Shown here: one piece after another, positions 7,663 to 17,187 of the stretch
How positions within the stretch are numbered: the stretch's first letter is position 1
How the letters are laid out: each line of letters starts with the position of its first letter
Source: Propioniciclava sp.
Lineage (GTDB): Bacteria; Actinomycetota; Actinomycetes; Propionibacteriales; Propionibacteriaceae
Assembly: GCF_029977985.1 (NCBI RefSeq)
Contig: NZ_JARKOT010000139.1
Span: 17,022-81,021 of the forward strand
Direction: 5' to 3'
Length of the DNA: 64,000 nucleotides
The notes under the pieces: generated by a model
Told to the model about the DNA's origin: nothing
The model's database searches: none
Seen by the model: only the letters and a program-made list of their open reading frames with translations
Translations under genes and position numbers: made by a program

Positions 7663-9228
7663 TCACCGCAGCCCGGCGAAGCCGAGACGCTGGCGTCCGA
7701 GCTCGGGCCAGGCCTGCACGGCGCAGAACGGGGCGCACTGGTGGACGCCGCCACCCGCCTCCGCGCGGACCGTCCCTACGTGGACACAACACTGGACGAG
7801 CCGCTCCTCCAGCAGGGTGTTGACGTCCATGAAGGGCTTGACGGTGATGCGCTTGACCCGCTCGGCGAGGAGTCGGCGCATGCGGTCCTCGCCGCCCGGG
7901 AGCTTGCCCGCCGCGAGGGTGGCCAGCGTGCTGATGCCGAGATCGCACGCCGTGCAGACGTTCTTCCAGAGCTCGAGGGTCCGAGGATGGGTGAGCGTGG
8001 CCTGCTCGCTCATCAGGTCGAGCAGCGAACTCTGCAGGGCGGTGCGCAGGTGGCGCGGCAGCTCGGAATCGGCGACACGGTTGGCGATGAGTTCGGGTTC
8101 GAGTTGCAGCCATTCGGCCAGCCGGTCGTGCCCGATGATCCCGACGAGCGAACGCCACGTGCCGTCGTCCCCGCGCAGCAGGTAGCCAACGGACGCGCAG
8201 TGGGGGTGCGAGCACGGCAGGCCGATGAGGTCGTGCCATCGCACGACGCCCCCGGTCTGCGGCTCCAGCCGGGCGAGGACGCCGCCGTGCGTGACCCGGT
8301 CGTCGGGGTCGACGCCGGGGTTGCGTCCCGACCCGAACACCGGCTGCAGGGCCACGCCACCGACGAAGGGCGTCTCCAGCGCGCGCAGCACCGTCGCCCC
8401 GATCGCGTCGTCGTTCACGCCCTTCGCGATCGTCATGACGAGCGTGGTGAACACGCCGGCCTCCGACAGCCGCGCGATCGCAGCGTCCTTGTGCCGGGTC
8501 AGGTCACCGCCGCGCAGCGTGGTGGACGCCGCGGCGTCCGCCCCGTCGTACTGCAGGTAGACCTCGACGCGCTGCCGATGCCGGCGGAGGACGTCGACGA
8601 GCGCGTCGTCCGTGGCGATGAGGAGCCCGTTCGTGTTGAGCATGATCCGCACGATGGGCCGCTCGGCGAGGGCGTCGAGCAGCTCGGGAAGCCTCGGGTA
8701 GAGGGTCGGCTCGCCGCCCGAGAGCATCAGCACGTCGATGCGGTTGCCCTCGCGGGCGAGGCGGGTGTCGACGTTGGCGAGCACGGCGTCAAGGTCGGCC
8801 ACGCCCTTCAGCGTCGGCCCGGACGCTGTGAAACACGTGGGGCAGCGCAGGTTGCAGTGCTCGATGACGTCCTCGAGCAGGATGCACGTGTGCTGCGTCT
8901 GCGTGGGCGGCAGACCGTACTCATAGGCGGCCGGAACGGGCCGGAAGTTGGTCGGATCGTCGGGCACATGCTGCTTCGTCGGGGCCTGCCAGCGCTCGAG
9001 ATAGGCCACGATGTGCGGTTCCTCGTCGTACAGCGTGCGGACGAGGCCGTGCCGCGGGCACCCACGCTGGAGCCAGAGGCGTCCCTCGGACTCCACGAGT
9101 GCGCCCGAGAGCCGCTGCGCCGCGGCGAGCGACGGGTCGTCGACGTGGCAGCGTGGGCACCAAGCGGTCACGTACCGATGGATGCGATCGGTCCGCAGTG
9201 GCCGGCCGGGTCCGAGAGGTGTGCGCAT
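7663..9228 (-). CDS. Radical SAM enzyme, Tes/MJ0619-like (COG1964 type)
   Basis: A 521-residue protein with a strong ribosome-binding site (AAGGAGGA) before the ATG. The radical SAM cluster motif is C125-x3-C129-x2-C132 (CNLRCPTC), followed by SGGEPTLYP and MLNTNG. Extra cysteine motifs lie before it (WCPRCH, RGCPRHG) and after it (PCSHPHC, VCTACD, VQCCVHVG, HQCAPFC), as expected for additional metal clusters. The ITVKPFMD segment and CC-x-H near the C-terminus resemble the group holding archaeal tetraether lipid synthase Tes and methanogen MJ0619. The reaction here is unknown; membrane-lipid C-C coupling or methylation is an inference supported by the membrane-protein neighbours. Confidence 0.85.
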   Translation of the reverse strand: MRTPLGPGRPLRTDRIHRYVTAWCPRCHVDDPSLAAAQRLSGALVESEGRLWLQRGCPRHGLVRTLYDEEPHIVAYLERWQAPTKQHVPDDPTNFRPVPAAYEYGLPPTQTQHTCILLEDVIEHCNLRCPTCFTASGPTLKGVADLDAVLANVDTRLAREGNRIDVLMLSGGEPTLYPRLPELLDALAERPIVRIMLNTNGLLIATDDALVDVLRRHRQRVEVYLQYDGADAAASTTLRGGDLTRHKDAAIARLSEAGVFTTLVMTIAKGVNDDAIGATVLRALETPFVGGVALQPVFGSGRNPGVDPDDRVTHGGVLARLEPQTGGVVRWHDLIGLPCSHPHCASVGYLLRGDDGTWRSLVGIIGHDRLAEWLQLEPELIANRVADSELPRHLRTALQSSLLDLMSEQATLTHPRTLELWKNVCTACDLGISTLATLAAGKLPGGEDRMRRLLAERVKRITVKPFMDVNTLLEERLVQCCVHVGTVRAEAGGGVHQCAPFCAVQAWPELGRQRLGFAGLR

Positions 9229-9313
9229 GCTCCTCCTTCAGGGCGTCGCCACCCTAGCCGAGAGGCGGTCTCGACAGGCTCGCCCAGCAGGTATGAGCCC
9301 ACTCACCGACAGG

Positions 9314-12127
9314 TCACAGCCCGGCACGCTCCCGGCTGGCGCGCTCCTGGGCGCGGAACTGGCCGAACCGCGGCAGGAACTTGTCCCAGTCGATCGCGTG
9401 GCCGTCGATCTCGGGGCCGTCGATGCACGCGTGCTTGCGGGTCAGCTTGCCGTCCTCGGTGACCGGCACCATGCACGCGCCGCACATGCCCGTGGCGTCC
9501 ACCATGATCGAGTTGAGGCTCGCCACGGTGTGGACGCCGTAGCCGCGGGTCAGCGCGCACACCGACTCCATCATCCGCGGCGGGCCGATTGTCACCACTT
9601 CGGCGAGGCGCCGCGTCGACGAACCGGCGGCGTCGGCGTCCAGCATCTGGCGCAACGGACCCGTGACCAGGCCCGGGACGCCGAACGTGCCGTCGTCGGA
9701 GGTGAACACGATCTCCACCTGGTCGCCGAACCGCTTCTTCAGCGTCTGGAGCCGCGCTGCCTCGCCGTTCCAGAACAGCAAGCTCTCGGACCGGAAGCCG
9801 ACGATCAACGTCACGTGGTTGCCGAGTTCCAGGTGCGCCCTCGCGATGGGGTACACCGGCGGCAGCCCGACGCCGCCCGCCGTGAACACGACCGTCTCGT
9901 CGTCGCCCACCCGGCGCAGCTCGCTGGGTTGCCCGAGCGGACCGGCGATGCCCGCGTAGGTCTCCCCCACGGCCATCCGGTTCATCTTGAGCGTCGACGT
10001 GCCCATGCCCTGGATGACCAGCGTGATCGTGCCCGCCTCGGCGTCCCAGTCCGCCAGGGTCAGCGGGATGAGCTCTCCGTCGGGCCAGCCCAGCACCCGC
10101 ACGAACTGGCCCGCCCGGGCCGCCCGCGCGATCACCGGCGCGTACACCTCGAACTCGACGATGCCCGGCGCCAGCGGCGTCTTCGCGACGATGCGCGGCT
10201 GCGCCGAAACCAGGTTCGTGTACCGCTTGGCGCGGCCCACCCGGTCGCGGATCTGGGCCGCCGGCATGGACGCCGCCAGCTGCGCCATCGCGCGCGCCGC
10301 GGCCTGGCCGTCGCCGGCCGCGCGGATGGCGGTCGACCCGCCGCGCGCCGCGTCGCCGCCGGAGTGGACGCCCGCGATCGACGTCTCCTGCGACCCATCG
10401 CTCACCTGGATCGCCCCGCGCACGGTGACGTTCAGGTCGGGCTGGCTGTCGCGGATGATCGGGTTCGACGTGTTGCCCAGCGCCATGATGACCAGATCGG
10501 CGGGCAGCGTCTCCCGCTCGCCCGTCCGCACCGGCGAGCGGCGGCCCGAGGCGTCCGGTTCACCGAGCTCCATGACGTCGCAGACGGCAGCCCGCACCCA
10601 GTGGGCCTCGGTGCCGACGAACTCGGCCGGGGAACGCAGCGGTGCCAGCCGGACGCCCTCTTCGAGAGCGTGGTGCAACTCCTCCACGCGGCACGGCATG
10701 GCGTCCTGCGTCCGCCGGTAGACGATCGTCACCCGGCCGCCGAGGCGCAGGGCTGTGCGGGCGGCGTCCATCGCGGTGTTGCCGCCGCCGATGACGAGCA
10801 CCTTGCGCCCCGCCACGTCGGGCAGCGGCGTCTCGTACTCGGGCGAGCGCGCCCGCATGAGGTTCACGCGCGTGAGGAACTCGTTGGCGCTCATCACGCC
10901 GAGCAGGTGCTCCCCCGGCACGTTCATGAACTGCGGCAGCCCGGCGCCGGTGCCCACGAAGACCTGCGCGAAGCCGGCGGCCTTGAGGTCGTCGAGACCA
11001 GCGGTCTTCCCGACGACGAAGTTGGTCACGAAGCGCCCGCCGAGCAGCTTGATCGTGCCCACCACGTCGTCGATCAGCTCGTTCGGCAGCCGGAACTCCG
11101 GGATGCCGTAGCGCAGCACCCCGCCCAGCTCGTGGAAGGCCTCGAACACCGTCACGGGGAACCCGTCGGCGGCCAGCAGGAACGCGTTGATGAGCCCCGA
11201 CGGGCCCGACCCGATGATCGCGATCGGCGGCTTCGTCGCCGCCGCCCACGGGTCCGGACGCCCCCCGTACCGCTTCGCGATCTCCTCCGGCGTGACCTTC
11301 TTCTCGCGCTGCGGCAGGAACCACTCCAGCTGGCCGATCTCGATCGGCCGCTGCTGGTGGGCGCACACGCCCTGGCACTGCAGCTCCTGCGGGCAGACGC
11401 GGCCGGTCACGTTTGGCAGCGGGTTGCACGCCTCGAGCAGCGCGAGCGCCTCGGCGAACTTGCCCTCACCGAGCAGGTCGAGCAGCGACGGGATGTGGAT
11501 CTGCACCGGGCAGCCGCCCTTGCGGGTGCCGTTGTGCAGGAGCTCGCCCAGCTCGCACGGGCTGTCGGCGCACTGCTTGTCCCGGAGCGCCTCCAGCCAC
11601 ACGAACAGGTCCACCTCGCGCTGGCTGTACCCCTGCGTCAGGTAGCCGAGGTAGCCGGTGTTCACCAGCTCGAAGTCGCGCGCCCGCTCGGCCGCCGGCC
11701 GGATGAAGGGCCGCACGTTGTTGGCCGCGGGCCAGTTCTGGCTCAGCCCGGCGAACATCGGGTAACGGTCGCGCAGATGCTCGTCGAGACCCGCGACGAA
11801 CCGTCGCTTGAGCCGCAGCGGCGCGCTCCACAGGAACCGCATCGCGACCCTGCTCGCGTCGTCGTCGCGCAGCAGCGTCGACCACAGCTGCCGCGTGAAC
11901 GCGGCCGTCAACGGTCCCGCCGCGAAGGCCGCCGCCACCTGCTGGACGCCGTCGCGCAGGAACAGCTCCCGGAACTGCCGCGGGTTCGCCGCCAGCTGCC
12001 GCTTGAGCACCTCCACCTGCGCCTCGAACGCCCCCACCGCCGGGTCGGACGCCAGCGCCGCCAGTTGGGCTCGGGAGGCATCCAGGGCGGCCTGTGCGGC
12101 GAGGTAGGACTCGACTGCAGTCGTCAT
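9314..12127 (-). CDS. Fused NfnB-NfnA-like (GltD/SudAB-type) FAD/NAD(P) oxidoreductase
   Basis: A 937-residue protein in three parts. Residues 1 to about 185 are an unrecognised helical extension. A GltD/NfnB-type module follows, with N-terminal iron-sulfur cysteines (CADSPC, GGCPVQIHIP, GRVCPQELQCQGVC), an FAD site (AIIGSGPSGLINAF) and an NAD(P) site (VLVIGGGNTAMDAARTAL). From about residue 645 to the end lies an NfnA/dihydroorotate-dehydrogenase-PyrK-like module with a ferredoxin-reductase fold (GGVGLPPVYPIA) and [2Fe-2S] ligands (GMCGACMV, HACIDGPEIDG). By family it would move electrons between ferredoxin, NADH and NADPH. Its start overlaps the PFOR stop (ATGA), so it is coupled to it. Not a glutamate synthase subunit: no gltB is nearby. 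Confidence 0.82.
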   Translation of the reverse strand: MTTAVESYLAAQAALDASRAQLAALASDPAVGAFEAQVEVLKRQLAANPRQFRELFLRDGVQQVAAAFAAGPLTAAFTRQLWSTLLRDDDASRVAMRFLWSAPLRLKRRFVAGLDEHLRDRYPMFAGLSQNWPAANNVRPFIRPAAERARDFELVNTGYLGYLTQGYSQREVDLFVWLEALRDKQCADSPCELGELLHNGTRKGGCPVQIHIPSLLDLLGEGKFAEALALLEACNPLPNVTGRVCPQELQCQGVCAHQQRPIEIGQLEWFLPQREKKVTPEEIAKRYGGRPDPWAAATKPPIAIIGSGPSGLINAFLLAADGFPVTVFEAFHELGGVLRYGIPEFRLPNELIDDVVGTIKLLGGRFVTNFVVGKTAGLDDLKAAGFAQVFVGTGAGLPQFMNVPGEHLLGVMSANEFLTRVNLMRARSPEYETPLPDVAGRKVLVIGGGNTAMDAARTALRLGGRVTIVYRRTQDAMPCRVEELHHALEEGVRLAPLRSPAEFVGTEAHWVRAAVCDVMELGEPDASGRRSPVRTGERETLPADLVIMALGNTSNPIIRDSQPDLNVTVRGAIQVSDGSQETSIAGVHSGGDAARGGSTAIRAAGDGQAAARAMAQLAASMPAAQIRDRVGRAKRYTNLVSAQPRIVAKTPLAPGIVEFEVYAPVIARAARAGQFVRVLGWPDGELIPLTLADWDAEAGTITLVIQGMGTSTLKMNRMAVGETYAGIAGPLGQPSELRRVGDDETVVFTAGGVGLPPVYPIARAHLELGNHVTLIVGFRSESLLFWNGEAARLQTLKKRFGDQVEIVFTSDDGTFGVPGLVTGPLRQMLDADAAGSSTRRLAEVVTIGPPRMMESVCALTRGYGVHTVASLNSIMVDATGMCGACMVPVTEDGKLTRKHACIDGPEIDGHAIDWDKFLPRFGQFRAQERASRERAGL

Positions 12128-15100
12128 CGGATGATCTCGCTGTCGCAGTTGTCGATCACCTTGCGGATCCGCGCCAGGTTCTCGGGCGTCAGCGGCAGCT
12201 TCTCCAACGCCCCCGGAATCATCCGGGCCACATGGGTCACGTGCCCGTCCACGATGACCTCCTCGCTCTCGAACAGCTCCGGCATCTCCTGATAGCAGGT
12301 CTTGCAGTCACTGCACAGGGTCCTGTCGTTCTCGAGCAACTCGACCACGGCCGTCTTCTCCGCCTCCGCCAGCGCCTGTCGAGGGGCGCTCAGCGAGTCG
12401 AGCCCACCCGTGGAACGAGAGGGGGTCAACGACTCGAAGTGACCCTGCACCAGGGCGCTCGGCGCGCTCGTCGTGGGCGGCAGGGCGCCGGGCCCGGACG
12501 CCGCCAGCTCGCTCAGCGCGCGGGCGATGTCGTCGATGGAGGTCTCACGCTGTGCGCTGGCCTCGTCGAAACGGGCCTGCAGATCGGCGAGCGCCTTGGC
12601 GTGGTCGGCGCGCAGGTCGGCCTCGACCTGGCCCGACAGGTACTGCAGCAGCTCCCAGTTGCGGCGCCGGTCCTCGACGAGATCGACGATGCCCTGGGCG
12701 CACGCCACCTTCACGAGCCGCAGGTCGGCGTCCGTGGAGTACACGAACGGGATGCGGCCTTCGCGGTCGGCGGCGTCCAGGTCGACGTACTCGTCGATCA
12801 CCAGGCCGGCAGCCTCCTCGTCGGCCCGCAGCGGCCGGAACTGCTTGGCGAACCGCACCTCGCCGAGAGCGAAGTCGGCGGGTGTGAGGGCCACGGACAA
12901 CTGCTTGAGCGAGCCGTCGGCGTCCGCATGGTTGAGCTTCTGCGTCACCCAGAGCGCCCCGACCTCGGGGTTCCCGTCGATGCTGAACCGCTCGAACACC
13001 GTGTCGCCGCGGCGCGGATCGTGCACGAACAGCGGCGACATGCGCGACCGCACGGCGAGACGGCCGCGGTTGGCGGCCTGCTCGTCGGCGATGCCCTGCT
13101 CTCCCTGGCACGGCGTGTAGACGTCGAGGAGGGCCGCGCCGTCGGCGTAGGTGAGGAACTCGACGGTGTTCTTCAGGAAGTGCGCCTGCATCGCGGTGGC
13201 CGTCTGCACGACGAACACGTGCGGGTGGAAGGACGCGAGCAGACCGAGTTCCTTGCGGGCCTCCGTCTTGCCCGGGTGGGCACGCCCGGCACGGGCGAGG
13301 TCGGAGTCCTGCCCGATGAAGCTCGATGTGGACGCCTGCCCGCCGGTGTTGCTGTACACGCCGGTGTTCAGCACGAGTGCCTTGATGGGCGTGCCCGAGG
13401 TGAGCACGCGCGACAGCGCGCCGAAGCCGATGTCGTAGGTCGCGCCGTCGCCGCCGATGGTGAGGAAGGTGGGCAGCAGGTCCATCTCCTCGGGCGTGAA
13501 CTGCTCCCAGCCCAGCAGCGCGAGCGCCTGGTCGTCGCGGCCCTCGCGGAAGCGGTCGTCGAGCTCCAGCCGGGCGGTGCGCAGGGCACGCACGGCGTCC
13601 AACACCTGGGCGGCGATGCCCTCGAATAGCCCTTTGGCCAAGGGTTGTGCGTCCTGGAACAGGCTGTTCACCCACGGGTCGTTGTACGGGTTGTACGGCA
13701 TCGTCGACGCGTAAACCGACGAGCAGCCGGTTGCGTTGGCGATCACCGTCGAGGCGGGTCCCTCACCTGTCGGGCCGCCCTCCAGCAGGTAGAGATGTCG
13801 TTCCAGACCCGCGATCGCCTGGTCGAGGCGGGCGAGCCTGGCCGCATCTCCTGCTCCGACGGCGTCCCGCTTCGCGACCAGGCGGTCGAGCAGGTCGGAC
13901 GCCTCGGCGATCTGGGCCGCCGTCCGCTTCTCGCCGAGCGCGTGGCTGGACGCGATGACGAGCCGGATCGCCGTGACCTCGCCACAACCGCGGCAGCCGC
14001 CATGGCCGCCCGTGGAGGCGTAGTAGTTCTCCCGATCCAGCAGCATGCGCTTGAGGTCGCCGCCTTCGCCCAACGCCGCGGCGTGGAACCGCTCGGGCGT
14101 GTTGGGCGTCTCGGCGAGGAACGCGAACCGGTCCTCCAGGACAGACCGCACGGCGGCGTCCTGCTCGGTCGCCACCAGCGCGTGCGGGCCGCAGATCTCG
14201 ACGCACTCCAGACAGCCGGTGCACTTCCACGGGTCGATGGTCGCCGCGAACAGTCCGCCGGAACCCGGCTGCTTCTTCTCCAGCGCGTCGAAGAACGCGC
14301 GGCTCCGGGCGACCGGGTAGGTGCGAAGATGAGCCACCAGGGCACCCAGCGCGCCCGCGTGTTCGTCGCTCACGACGCGGGCGCCCGCCTCGGCGACGAT
14401 GTCGGCGAACATGCGGTCGTCCTTCTTGGCGCCGAGGTAGGACGCCCGCACCGCCGCCGCCAGTTCGGGGACGGCCGCCTTCAAAGCGGCCTTGCCGTCG
14501 GCGTCCAGCACCGTGCCGCGGATGCCGGTGTGCAGCAGGTCGTCGAGCTCGAAGGCCGCATTGGGGATGGCGGCGTCCGGGCACACGAGGGCGCACTCCA
14601 TGCACCCCGTGCACAGATCGGGCTGGAACATCGGCACGGTCCGCCGGAAGAGCCCCTTGTCCTTCGTGGCCGCCGTCCCCGGGGGCACGAACAGGCCCGC
14701 GCCCGGCAGCACCGGCGCCTCCCCGATGGTGCCGTCGCGGAAATGGCGGCCGCTCATCAGGTCGTAGTAGCTGTAGTCGAACAAGCCGGACGCCGAAGCG
14801 CACGTCGCGCCGCAGTCGGCCATCTGCGCCGAGAGGGCGACCGTGCGCAGCGGCAGCGGGGCGGCGAGGTCGCTGATGGTGGCCAGGTCGGGCCCGTCGT
14901 AGTCGACGGCCACGGTGGCGTCCGCCCCGTCGAGCACGACGGCCATGTTGGCGTCCATGATCGCCTCGCCCTTCGCACCCCACTTCTTGGCGATCTGGGC
15001 GCGCACCTTGGCCATGATCTCGTCGCGCGGCGCCCCGGCGGACACCTTGTCGACGTTCGCGACGACGGCACCGATGAACGCGATGCCCATCATGCGCGTC

Positions 15101-17157
15101 TGGAGCGCGGGATCCGGGGCGTGCTTCTTCGCCACGTCGAACGCGTCGATGACGTAGAACCGAATCCGCTTGTTCCGGATCGTGCGCCGGGCGCGGGTGG
15201 GCAGTTCGCGCCACACCTCGTCGGGGGCGAGGCTCGACTGGAGGATGAACGTGCCACCGTCGACGAGGCCCTTGAGCGGGTCGGCGTGGCTGAACACCTT
15301 GTGGTCGGGGCTGATGACGACCTCGACATCCTCCAGCTCGGCGTTGGTGACGAGCACCGGTTCGGGGCTCAGGGTGATGTAGTAGTTGGTCGCCGCGCCG
15401 GATTTCTCCGAGCCGTACTTGGGCGCCGACTTGGAATACATGCCGAGCACACCGGCCAGAATGTCGGTGAGCAGCTTGCCGGTCGCGATGGTGCCGTAGC
15501 CGCCGACCGAGTGGAAGCGAAGCCGCAGCGCGGCGTCCGGAAGCAGCGCCGGGTTGGGCTCGGTCTCCAGCGCCATCTGCGCGGTGAGCGGGTAGGCGGC
15601 CCGGAGCCGGTCCTGGATCTTCTTGAGCTCCTGGTCGGGGTCGGGGTCGAAGAACTGGCTGCCGAGGTAGATGAGCGGCGGCACCGCCTGAGCGTCGAGC
15701 GCCTTGAAGGCCGCCACGAGGTGCCGTGGCTGCAGATCGTGGCCGCCGAGGCCGAAGATCGCGCTGGAGAGGTCGGGCACCGGGTGCTGCATCGCCGGAA
15801 TGCCGTCGTGGCGGACCTTCTCGATGTTGTCCTGCCCCTTGTAGACGGCTGCGGTCACGAACTGGGTGAGCGCCATCTGGTCGGACCGTTCCAGCACGAG
15901 CACCGCCTTCTTGCCGTCCAAGGCGGCGACGAGTTCGGCCTCGGGGAAGGGCTGGAGGCACTTCACCGACACGAGTCCGGCCTTGATGCCCAGGCCGCGC
16001 ACGACCGGCAGGACGGCGCGCACGTCGTCCGTGACCGAGCCGAGCGCCACCATGACGACATCGGCGTCGTCGCAGTGATACGTCATGATCGGCGCGTACG
16101 CCCGTCCGGTGAGTTCGGCGTACTCGTCCATGGCGCGCCGGACGAGCCCGGGCACGTCGGCGGCGAAATGGGTCCGGTGGTCGACGGCCCCGGCCTGGAA
16201 GTCCGGCTGGTTCTGCACCGGGCCGGTGAGGCCGGGGTTGTGGGGGTCCACGAGCGCGGGCACCAGCTGGCGGGTGCCCTTCGCCGCGGCCTGGCGCCAC
16301 TGGCGTCGCCAGGCGGCCTGCAGATCGGCCGGGATCCACCGCAGTGTGGCCCGGACGCCGTCGCCGGCGGCGTCCGCCTCGATCGCGTCGGCATTGGCCT
16401 CGAGGTGCTCGCGCAGGGCAGCCAGGGCGGCGGCGTCGAACCGACGGGCGCGGCGCGCTGCCCAGGCGTCCAGTTGCGCGACGCGCCCCTTGGCGCCGAA
16501 CAGGATTTCCTGGGCGACCGTCGGGCAGGGGATGCGGCCGGCGGGGTCGCCGAGGTATTCGCGCAGCAGCGCGGGCTCGGGCAGGAACGCCTCGCTCATC
16601 ATGTGGCTCGTGGAGAAGCCGTCCATGGCGTTGGCGACGGGGATGAGGCTGAGCGCCGAGGTGCGGTACGAGATGGCCGCGAGATCGGCCGCCTCCTGCG
16701 GGTTGGCGCCGAAGAGCACCGTGTAGCCGGACGGCAGCAGGGCGTACACGTCGTCGTGGCCGGCCATCACGTTGAGCGAGTGCTTGCTCACCACGCGCGC
16801 CGCCACCTGCAGGACGAACCCGCCCACCTTCTTGCCCACCGTCACGAAGTGGGACTCCATCGCGTAGAGAATCCCCTGGCTGGAGGAGGCGTTCGAGATG
16901 AACTGGCCACCCGTCAGCGCCGCCCCCAGCGCGCCCGACTGCGCCGAGTGTTCCCCCTCGGGTTCGAAGAAGAACGGGTGCTTCCCGAACACGTTGACGC
17001 CGCCGGCCGCCCGGGCCGCCTCGAACGTCTCCGCGATCTCGGTCGACGGGGTGATCGGGTAGCCGATCACGCCCCCGCAGACATGGCGCATGACGTGGGC
17101 GACCGCCCCGTTGCCATGGATGACCGACCTTGTCCCGGGGTACTTCGCTTCGCTCAT
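12124..17157 (-). CDS. nifJ: Pyruvate:ferredoxin (flavodoxin) oxidoreductase, extended single-chain form
   Basis: A 1677-residue PFOR; usual single-chain enzymes have about 1170-1200. It oxidises pyruvate with CoA to acetyl-CoA and CO2, reducing ferredoxin. The N-terminal pyruvate domain (GYPITPSTEIAE) is followed by the gamma domain (about 550-760). Two [4Fe-4S] motifs are present, C849-x2-C852-x2-C855-x3-C859 and C979/982/985/989, separated by 119 residues where about 45 is usual. The proximal cluster ligands are C1055, C1058, C1145 and C1350, and the TPP motif is GGDG near 1237. A Ser/Thr-rich linker (about 1555-1600) leads to a C-terminal ferredoxin-like domain (C1615, C1618, C1621, C1671). 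GAGGAA precedes the ATG. Confidence 0.93.
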   Translation of the reverse strand: MSEAKYPGTRSVIHGNGAVAHVMRHVCGGVIGYPITPSTEIAETFEAARAAGGVNVFGKHPFFFEPEGEHSAQSGALGAALTGGQFISNASSSQGILYAMESHFVTVGKKVGGFVLQVAARVVSKHSLNVMAGHDDVYALLPSGYTVLFGANPQEAADLAAISYRTSALSLIPVANAMDGFSTSHMMSEAFLPEPALLREYLGDPAGRIPCPTVAQEILFGAKGRVAQLDAWAARRARRFDAAALAALREHLEANADAIEADAAGDGVRATLRWIPADLQAAWRRQWRQAAAKGTRQLVPALVDPHNPGLTGPVQNQPDFQAGAVDHRTHFAADVPGLVRRAMDEYAELTGRAYAPIMTYHCDDADVVMVALGSVTDDVRAVLPVVRGLGIKAGLVSVKCLQPFPEAELVAALDGKKAVLVLERSDQMALTQFVTAAVYKGQDNIEKVRHDGIPAMQHPVPDLSSAIFGLGGHDLQPRHLVAAFKALDAQAVPPLIYLGSQFFDPDPDQELKKIQDRLRAAYPLTAQMALETEPNPALLPDAALRLRFHSVGGYGTIATGKLLTDILAGVLGMYSKSAPKYGSEKSGAATNYYITLSPEPVLVTNAELEDVEVVISPDHKVFSHADPLKGLVDGGTFILQSSLAPDEVWRELPTRARRTIRNKRIRFYVIDAFDVAKKHAPDPALQTRMMGIAFIGAVVANVDKVSAGAPRDEIMAKVRAQIAKKWGAKGEAIMDANMAVVLDGADATVAVDYDGPDLATISDLAAPLPLRTVALSAQMADCGATCASASGLFDYSYYDLMSGRHFRDGTIGEAPVLPGAGLFVPPGTAATKDKGLFRRTVPMFQPDLCTGCMECALVCPDAAIPNAAFELDDLLHTGIRGTVLDADGKAALKAAVPELAAAVRASYLGAKKDDRMFADIVAEAGARVVSDEHAGALGALVAHLRTYPVARSRAFFDALEKKQPGSGGLFAATIDPWKCTGCLECVEICGPHALVATEQDAAVRSVLEDRFAFLAETPNTPERFHAAALGEGGDLKRMLLDRENYYASTGGHGGCRGCGEVTAIRLVIASSHALGEKRTAAQIAEASDLLDRLVAKRDAVGAGDAARLARLDQAIAGLERHLYLLEGGPTGEGPASTVIANATGCSSVYASTMPYNPYNDPWVNSLFQDAQPLAKGLFEGIAAQVLDAVRALRTARLELDDRFREGRDDQALALLGWEQFTPEEMDLLPTFLTIGGDGATYDIGFGALSRVLTSGTPIKALVLNTGVYSNTGGQASTSSFIGQDSDLARAGRAHPGKTEARKELGLLASFHPHVFVVQTATAMQAHFLKNTVEFLTYADGAALLDVYTPCQGEQGIADEQAANRGRLAVRSRMSPLFVHDPRRGDTVFERFSIDGNPEVGALWVTQKLNHADADGSLKQLSVALTPADFALGEVRFAKQFRPLRADEEAAGLVIDEYVDLDAADREGRIPFVYSTDADLRLVKVACAQGIVDLVEDRRRNWELLQYLSGQVEADLRADHAKALADLQARFDEASAQRETSIDDIARALSELAASGPGALPPTTSAPSALVQGHFESLTPSRSTGGLDSLSAPRQALAEAEKTAVVELLENDRTLCSDCKTCYQEMPELFESEEVIVDGHVTHVARMIPGALEKLPLTPENLARIRKVIDNCDSEIIR

Positions 17158-17187
17158 GACCGTTCCTCACGCCGAGCACCGATGCTC

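Noticed and set aside
9314..12127. Glutamate synthase small subunit (gltD)
   Set aside because: The first module is GltD-like, but the C-terminal NfnA-type module, the absence of gltB and coupling to PFOR point to a different role.
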